Shown here: in pieces, positions 40,564-45,256 of the stretch | Layout: every line of letters begins with the position of its first letter | Position numbering within the stretch: the stretch's first letter is position 1 | NCBI GenBank assembly: GCA_003427395.1 | Contig: BFEA01000427.1 | Coordinates: 900,694 to 945,949 of the forward strand | Reading direction: 5' to 3' | DNA: 45,256 bases | Origin: Chara braunii | Taxonomy: Eukaryota; Streptophyta; Charophyceae; Charales; Characeae | Notes under the pieces: model-generated | What the model was told of the DNA's origin: nothing | The model's database searches: none | What the model saw: the letters and a program-made list of their open reading frames with translations, nothing else | Program-made: the position numbers and the translations under genes

Positions 40564-41454
40564 ACCGGGACGACAGGACGGCAGTACACATAATTCGGAT
40601 ACATTCGGATACATTCCCTCTGTATTCCATTCATTCAGTTTATTCAGTTCATTCAGTTCATTCAGTTCATTCAGTCCATTCAGTTCATTCAGTTCATTCA
40701 GTTCAGAGCAGTTTCCGTTTCTTTTTTGTTTCCTTTCTGCTTCTTTTCAGTCTCTTTTCAGATTCACCTTCAGCCACTTTCAGACCATTTTAGATCACCA
40801 CCCTCAGAGGGCTTAGGAAGGTTCTGGAAGGTTCAGAAGGCTCAGAAGGTTCAGAAAAGTTCAGAAAGGTTTAGAAAGGTTCAGAAAGGATCAGAAAGAG
40901 TCAGAAAGGTTCAGATAGGTTCAGAAGGATTCAGAAAGGATTCAGAATGGTTCATAATAGGTTTAGAAAGGTTCAGAAATGCTCACAAGGATAAGAAGGA
41001 TGAGTAGGGCTCAGGAAGGCTCAAGAGATAGCATGGGATAGCACGATAGGATGACCAGAAAGGTGGGCTGAGGAACAGAAAGGAACTGCTGGTGCCCCCC
41101 AGCAGTCCTGCTGGGCCTCGCTGGGATGCTGGACCCGTTTTCCAGCTGGAAGGGGGACTAGGGAACAGGCAGGGACCACTGGGGCCCCCTAGTGGCCCTG
41201 CTGGGCCCCAGGCCAAGGGGTTGTTTGAGTAGGATAGAATACATAGCAATGGGACGCTGGACCCGGTTTCCAGCATGCTATCGCACGATGCCTCATGTTT
41301 TTTTCTTCAAATGTAAGGGACGCTGGACCCGGTTTCCAGCAGGTGATGCTCCCCACCAATAGATGGAGCCTGCCTGGGGGTGCTAGCGGTGTCTGTTCAT
41401 ATCAGCACCCCTAGCACCACCCAGGGCGAGTGTAAAAAAAAAATAAAAAAAATG
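40564..41454 (+). other. LINE-A 3' UTR with minisatellites, stem-loops and tail
   Basis: 40621-40706 has about eight 10-bp units of the TTCATTCAGT type. 40806-40992 has about 11-bp units of GGTTCAGAAA. Palindromes CTGCTGG/CCAGCAG and CCACT/AGTGG follow near 41089-41196. Then come three stem-loops GCTGGA/TCCAGC (41128-41146, 41256-41274, 41322-41340), a conserved GATGCTCCCCACCAATAGAT and the A-rich tail 41434-41452. Confidence 0.75.
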
Positions 41455-41465
41455 GAGGTTTCTTC
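41455..41465. repeat. Target-site duplication of LINE-A, right copy
   Basis: GAGGTTTCTTC directly right of the A-rich tail. LINE-B coding sequence resumes immediately after it. Confidence 0.85.
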
Positions 41466-43140
41466 CCAAGTCTTGTATCCAAGTGAAACTTGCCCTGGGA
41501 AGGTCTAGCGTTTGCTGAGATTTATCCCAGGATTCCTTGGTTTTCAAAATAAGCTCGTTGTCTCTAGACTTAAGTCTGTATCCCAGTGAAACCGAGTAGT
41601 CCAGAATTTTGACGACCGGTTGTTCCTTGGTGACATATCTCCATCCTGAGGCTGCGGGGTCTACTTTGCATCGTAGCAGTGGAGTGCCATTCAGCAATGG
41701 GTAGAAATGTGAGATATTCTTTGTTGGTGTTTCCTCCACTTTCTCTTAAACCATGATCTGTGAGACCTCATTTGAAGATAGGGTGAGGAGGTTTTCCTCT
41801 TTCTGCAGCTCTTTTCTGCTCTGTTTACACTCTGAGCACACCAATTGGTTGTCCTCAAGCAATGATTCTATTCTGAGGATACTTCCACCTGATGGGTGGT
41901 CCGTTACCCAGGTCTTTTCAGGGAAGGGTTGCTGGGTTAAAAGATTCAGACAGTCTTGCGGAACTAACCACTGGATGAGCAGCAAACAGTCTGGGCTGTT
42001 GTGTGTATCTTGTAGAGTCTCTCTCAGATCCCTCCAGCTTTTCCAAGTCTTCTGGTCTTGATCCCAAATGTGTCTAATGCAGTACACCCCTCTGCGGATC
42101 CAAGATCCCGAATCCCCCTTCCTTTTCTGTTACCCTGAGAGTCGAACCTGATTGGGTTCTTATCCATGTGTTCTCAAAGATGGGTTGCATCAGCACCTCA
42201 TCCCTATTTTGGAGACTTTCAATCCTAGTGGGGATCATCGATTTCCATGCCTGGATGATGGGTTTCCAGATGGTGGATTGGATCTTCTTATTGAGCATGT
42301 GCCTCATAGAAAGACATTCCCATACGTCTGATGGGTTATCTAAACCCCATTCTTCTACAAGGATGGTCTCCATTCAGGTGGTCCAGGGTTTTGGGTCTGG
42401 ATCAAGCAGTCCCCGAATTACCCATTTGGCTAATAAGGCCTGGTTTTGGGTGACCGGGTCGAGTAAACCCAGCCCACCATCATTCTTCTTCTGTGTGATT
42501 CCACCAAGCCACTTTGGGGAGGAATCCACTGCATGCCACTGAGCCTCTCCAAAGATATTTAGAGACCTGTTTCTTGATTTTTTTAGCTGTGTTCTGATCA
42601 ATTGCTCGAAAAGCTAGCACATACCAAATCGACCAAATCGTCGATAGGACCATGACATTGATAATCAGTGCACTACCTTGATAATCAGTGCACTACCGAA
42701 TAGAGAGACTGACCAGATTTTCGACCAGGTCGCCAGTCTATCATTGATCTTGTCCTCTATTAGTTGGTTGTGTTTGGCATTACAATCCTCGTAGGAGATC
42801 TCTATACCCAGAAATCTTTCAGAAGTGCGGCTATTTCTGACTTCCATCCCCGAATCAATTGCCAATAGGGCATTGTCCTTTGTAAGGACTACTGATTTGC
42901 TGCGACTTACCTTGGCTTTTGATGCTTTCTCAAATGTCTGCAGACAATTAGCCACTTCCTGTAGAGACGATGCTGTGTTGTCTGATATGATAGACAGATC
43001 ATCAGCCAAACCTGATGTCTTGACTTCCAATGTGGGACTGACTCTCAAGCCATGAATGATGGGGGATTCTCTTATCATCTTCAAGAGGACTTCTTGTTGG
43101 AGGACATAGAGCAAGGGATCCACTTCGCTAGTGGGACCTA
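41466..43140 (-). pseudogene. LINE-B, 5' half: RT palm to post-RT region
   Basis: The minus strand from 43140 leftwards carries RT motifs (VDPLLYVLQQEVLL, then the catalytic box as LADDLSIISD), the post-palm region (SLFGSALIIK), NDGGLGLLDPVTQNQALLAK, a second GGFGILDP segment, and a region ending FTWIQDLGR at the insertion site. It differs in sequence from LINE-A and LINE-C and looks like a separate subfamily. A 20-bp tandem duplication (about 42658-42697) shifts the frame after SALIIK. Other shifts lie near 42080 and 42374. It is 5'-truncated at about 43140, within RT. Confidence 0.8.
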
Positions 43141-43683
43141 CCCCCCGAAAGGGCAGGCAGCTGGAGCCCCACGAATTCTTACGGCACGAGCGCCGTTTCG
43201 GGGAATTCCTCGAAGACCCCTGCAGTGGAGCACAACCCTTGGCCCCTGCGCAAGGATGACACGCATAAATCGAGTCGAGAAAATGGGGTTACCGGGACCC
43301 TGCCCCGGATAAGTGACAGCCCCCGTCGACGTCGGATCGAGCGCCACGAAGCGCCGCCCTCCTCCATGCTGTAGCGAGCCGAGGAGGCCGGAGGCTGAGC
43401 AGGAATGAGGATGGGGGCCGGAAGAGGAGGGGGAGGAGAGAGGAGCTACCGGTAGGGAGAGAACCGGAGAGAGGAGCTACAGGTAGGGAAGAAGAGGAGG
43501 ATGGGGCTGGCTGGCTCCGGCGGCGACGATGAGGTACGTGTCACGCAACTGGAGAAAAACCGCAGGGAGAAAAACCATCGACAGAGAAGAATTACAATAT
43601 AGCAGAACGAAAGAGCAAATTTCAGGAAAATATATTACTGAGTAATTAAGAAAATGAAAGCGGAGTGGTAGTAGGAGGGATCG
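43141..43683. other. GC-rich non-coding segment with a 34-bp duplication
   Basis: GAGAGGAGCTAC(C/A)GGTAGGGA is present twice about 34 bp apart (43434-43490). An ACGGC/GCCGT hairpin lies near 43179-43194 between two GAATTC sites. I checked for ribosomal RNA and see no conserved rRNA segment. Confidence 0.45.
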
Positions 43684-43745
43684 TAGCAGCAGCAGCAGCA
43701 GCAGCAGCAGGAGGAGGAGGAGGAGGAGGAGGAGGAGGAGGAGGA
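43684..43745. repeat. (GCA)n(GGA)n compound microsatellite
   Basis: About nine CAG/GCA units followed by about eleven GGA units. Confidence 0.95.
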
Positions 43746-44533
43746 AGATGACTGAGAAGAGGAGGGAGAAAAATGGGGGCACCTCGGCCCTCGTGGTTGA
43801 ATGCACAGATATGTACCTGTTGGCAGCCGGAAAGTAATCATGGGATCAAGCTCTGATCCATTTTTTTTCTACCTTAACACCCCCTTTAAAACCCTAAAGC
43901 GGAAAGGAAAAGTGATGGTTGTTGCTGTCACCAGATAATCGCCCCCACGCCGGGCGCTCTTCGTCATCGTCGTCCCCGTCCTTCTTCACTTTCCGAAGTT
44001 GCCAGCATGCCTCTCTCTTTCTCACGGTGTATTCGCACTGCGACTTTTTGGACTGATCTCTGGCCGCAATTACGATCAGATACAGCCATGGCCCACCGTA
44101 CTTGCGGTCAGATACATCCAACAAAGGCCTAGCGCGAGTATAAACTCAAACGTAGTTGCTTTCATGAGGAGGGGAGAGATCGGAAAACAAGGTGTCGAAA
44201 GTTAACCCTCTGCTCCTCCTCCTCCTCCTCCTCCTCCTTTCCCTATGATCAAATTAAGTCCACAAAGGGCCCGCCATCTCCTCTACCGACTCCTCTCTCG
44301 CATCTCTCTTCTCCTCCTCCTCCTCCTCCTCTCCCTAATCTTCCTCTTCCTCCTGTTCATCATTCACTCTTCCTCGCTCCCGATTCCCCATCTCCTAGAC
44401 ATCCGACCTCGGAGGGACACCGCGTGTGTTGTTGTCATCAAATCAATACTGATGCAGTGGCTGCCACAATAGTAGAATATTCTAAAGCACGCGCTTTTTC
44501 ACTAATTGTGCTCCGGTCGAACGCTTCTGATGC
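43746..44533. other. Non-coding with polypyrimidine stretch
   Basis: 44209-44360 is mostly CTC/CTT repeats, so the leucine/serine-rich frame there is low complexity. No gene is supported elsewhere in the segment. Confidence 0.5.
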
Positions 44534-44625
44534 GACTCCGTGCGACCCCCGTGCAGCCCCCGTGCGACTCCGTGCGACCCCGTGCGACCCCCATGCGACC
44601 CCCGTGCAGCCACCGTGCGAACGAA
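44534..44625. repeat. CCGTGCGACCC minisatellite
   Basis: About eight 9-12 bp units of CGTGC(G/A)(A/G)CCCC type. Confidence 0.85.
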
Positions 44626-44717
44626 CGCCCGTCAGAGTTCAAGATCTCTTCTTCGATCATGCTTCAGCTTCGCAGAACAAACGGTAAACTTGATTCTCGT
44701 GCGAACCGCCGTCGCAG

Positions 44718-44721
<4 letters not shown>

Positions 44722-44786
<65 letters not shown>
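44722..44786. repeat. (AG)n microsatellite
   Basis: About 32 uninterrupted AG units. Confidence 0.98.
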
Positions 44787-44788
<2 letters not shown>

Positions 44789-45256
44789 TATCTGGACCTG
44801 AAAATGGTCAGTATGCACACGAAAGGCTCGATCATTTCGAATGTATTTGGTCGATTTCGCAGACCAGATACGTGTTGGACGGAGAGTAGTTTCTGTTTTT
44901 CCCTCAATTTGGACTGTGTCTGCATCTATGCCGGTCATCCTTTCACAGGGGCGATGGTAATCTTCTCTGTATCGCTCCCAATTCGACGGAGGTCTGGACA
45001 TCCCGGATGGGCCCTTGCTCCACTGCTCTACGTTCGAAATGTATCTGGATCTGGAAATTGTCCTTATGCATTCCAGATGGAGTGAACGGAACGAGGCCGG
45101 ATGTTTTTTTTTGTTTTTTTGGGCGTCTCCATCTACGCCTGTCATCCTTCAGCACAAGGGCCTCAATAATTTGGGCAGGAGGAGCGGAAGGAACGCGGTG
45201 AAGAAGACGAGAGGGAGGACAGGCAGTGAAGCAGGACGACTACGACCACCGTGGAG
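44787..45256. repeat. Diverged direct repeat to window end
   Basis: ATGTATCTGGA.CTG.AAAT occurs near 44785 and 45039, and TCTGCATCTATGCCGGTCATCC near 44917 recurs as TCTCCATCTACGCCTGTCATCC near 45126. The order is the same, so this is probably a duplicated unit of about 200-255 bp. No gene is recognised. Confidence 0.5.

Larger units (their letters stand above)
37107..41454 (+). mobile_element. LINE-A: younger L1-type LINE, 5'-inverted, nested in LINE-B
   Basis: The insertion is bounded by GAGGTTTCTTC and ends in an A-rich tail (41434-41452). Its left quarter is inverted relative to the rest and the two parts meet near 38115. This is the structure produced by twin priming in L1 elements: 5' truncated, inverted 5' piece, internal deletion at the junction, forward 3' piece. 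Orientation is given for the 3' piece. Confidence 0.85.

Noticed and set aside
43141-43330. Ribosomal RNA fragment
   Set aside because: GC-rich, but I could match no conserved 18S or 28S segment on either strand.
44540-45145. Minus and plus frames of 160-180 codons near the right end
   Set aside because: They are held open by the AG microsatellite (Arg-Glu or Leu-Ser repeats) and a CCGTGCGACCC minisatellite.

Overview
The window looks like nuclear DNA from a plant-lineage eukaryote (streptophyte). The L1-type LINE copies carry the zf-RVT zinc-binding domain usual in plant LINEs, there is a Ty3/gypsy chromovirus with a chromodomain-like tail and an initiator-tRNA-type primer site, and simple repeats are abundant. 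I cannot name the species. A charophyte alga would be a guess. I found no intact host gene. The only non-transposon coding signals are decayed: 7191-8360 on the minus strand, and 13852-14492 (perhaps also 12889-13170) on the plus strand.

Layout. 1-6.2 kb is non-coding, with an array of hairpins (family A, 1823-3015) and two copies of a structured module (F; copy 1 plus, copy 2 minus). 6.8-8.4 kb holds a decayed intron-containing gene. 9.3-11.8 kb has a 54-bp tandem repeat and a stretch very dense in perfect hairpins. 12.2-18.2 kb holds further hairpin families (D, B, C, G) and F copy 3. 18.7-23.9 kb is a dead minus-strand LINE (LINE-C) interrupted by a plus-strand non-coding retroposon at about 21.4-23.3 kb. 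24541-33242 is a near-complete but inactivated chromovirus with two LTRs of about 1 kb. After an assembly gap (33452-33982) come a LINE 3' end (LINE-D, 34.3-35.0 kb) and an older minus-strand LINE (LINE-B). LINE-B is split at 37.1/41.5 kb by a younger 5'-inverted LINE (LINE-A) flanked by an 11-bp target duplication. 43.1-45.3 kb is GC-, GA- and microsatellite-rich.

The most unusual signal is that several unrelated hairpin families obey one rule. A short loop is conserved between copies, while the two stem arms differ completely from copy to copy yet stay complementary, often with G-T wobbles. It is clearest in family B (14683-15408), whose 20-nt loop is nearly constant while the 8-bp stems all differ. 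It recurs in families A, C, E and F and in the 3' ends of the LINEs. It could reflect structured RNA under compensatory evolution, a mobile loop that creates inverted duplications, or palindrome correction by template switching. The sequence alone cannot separate these.
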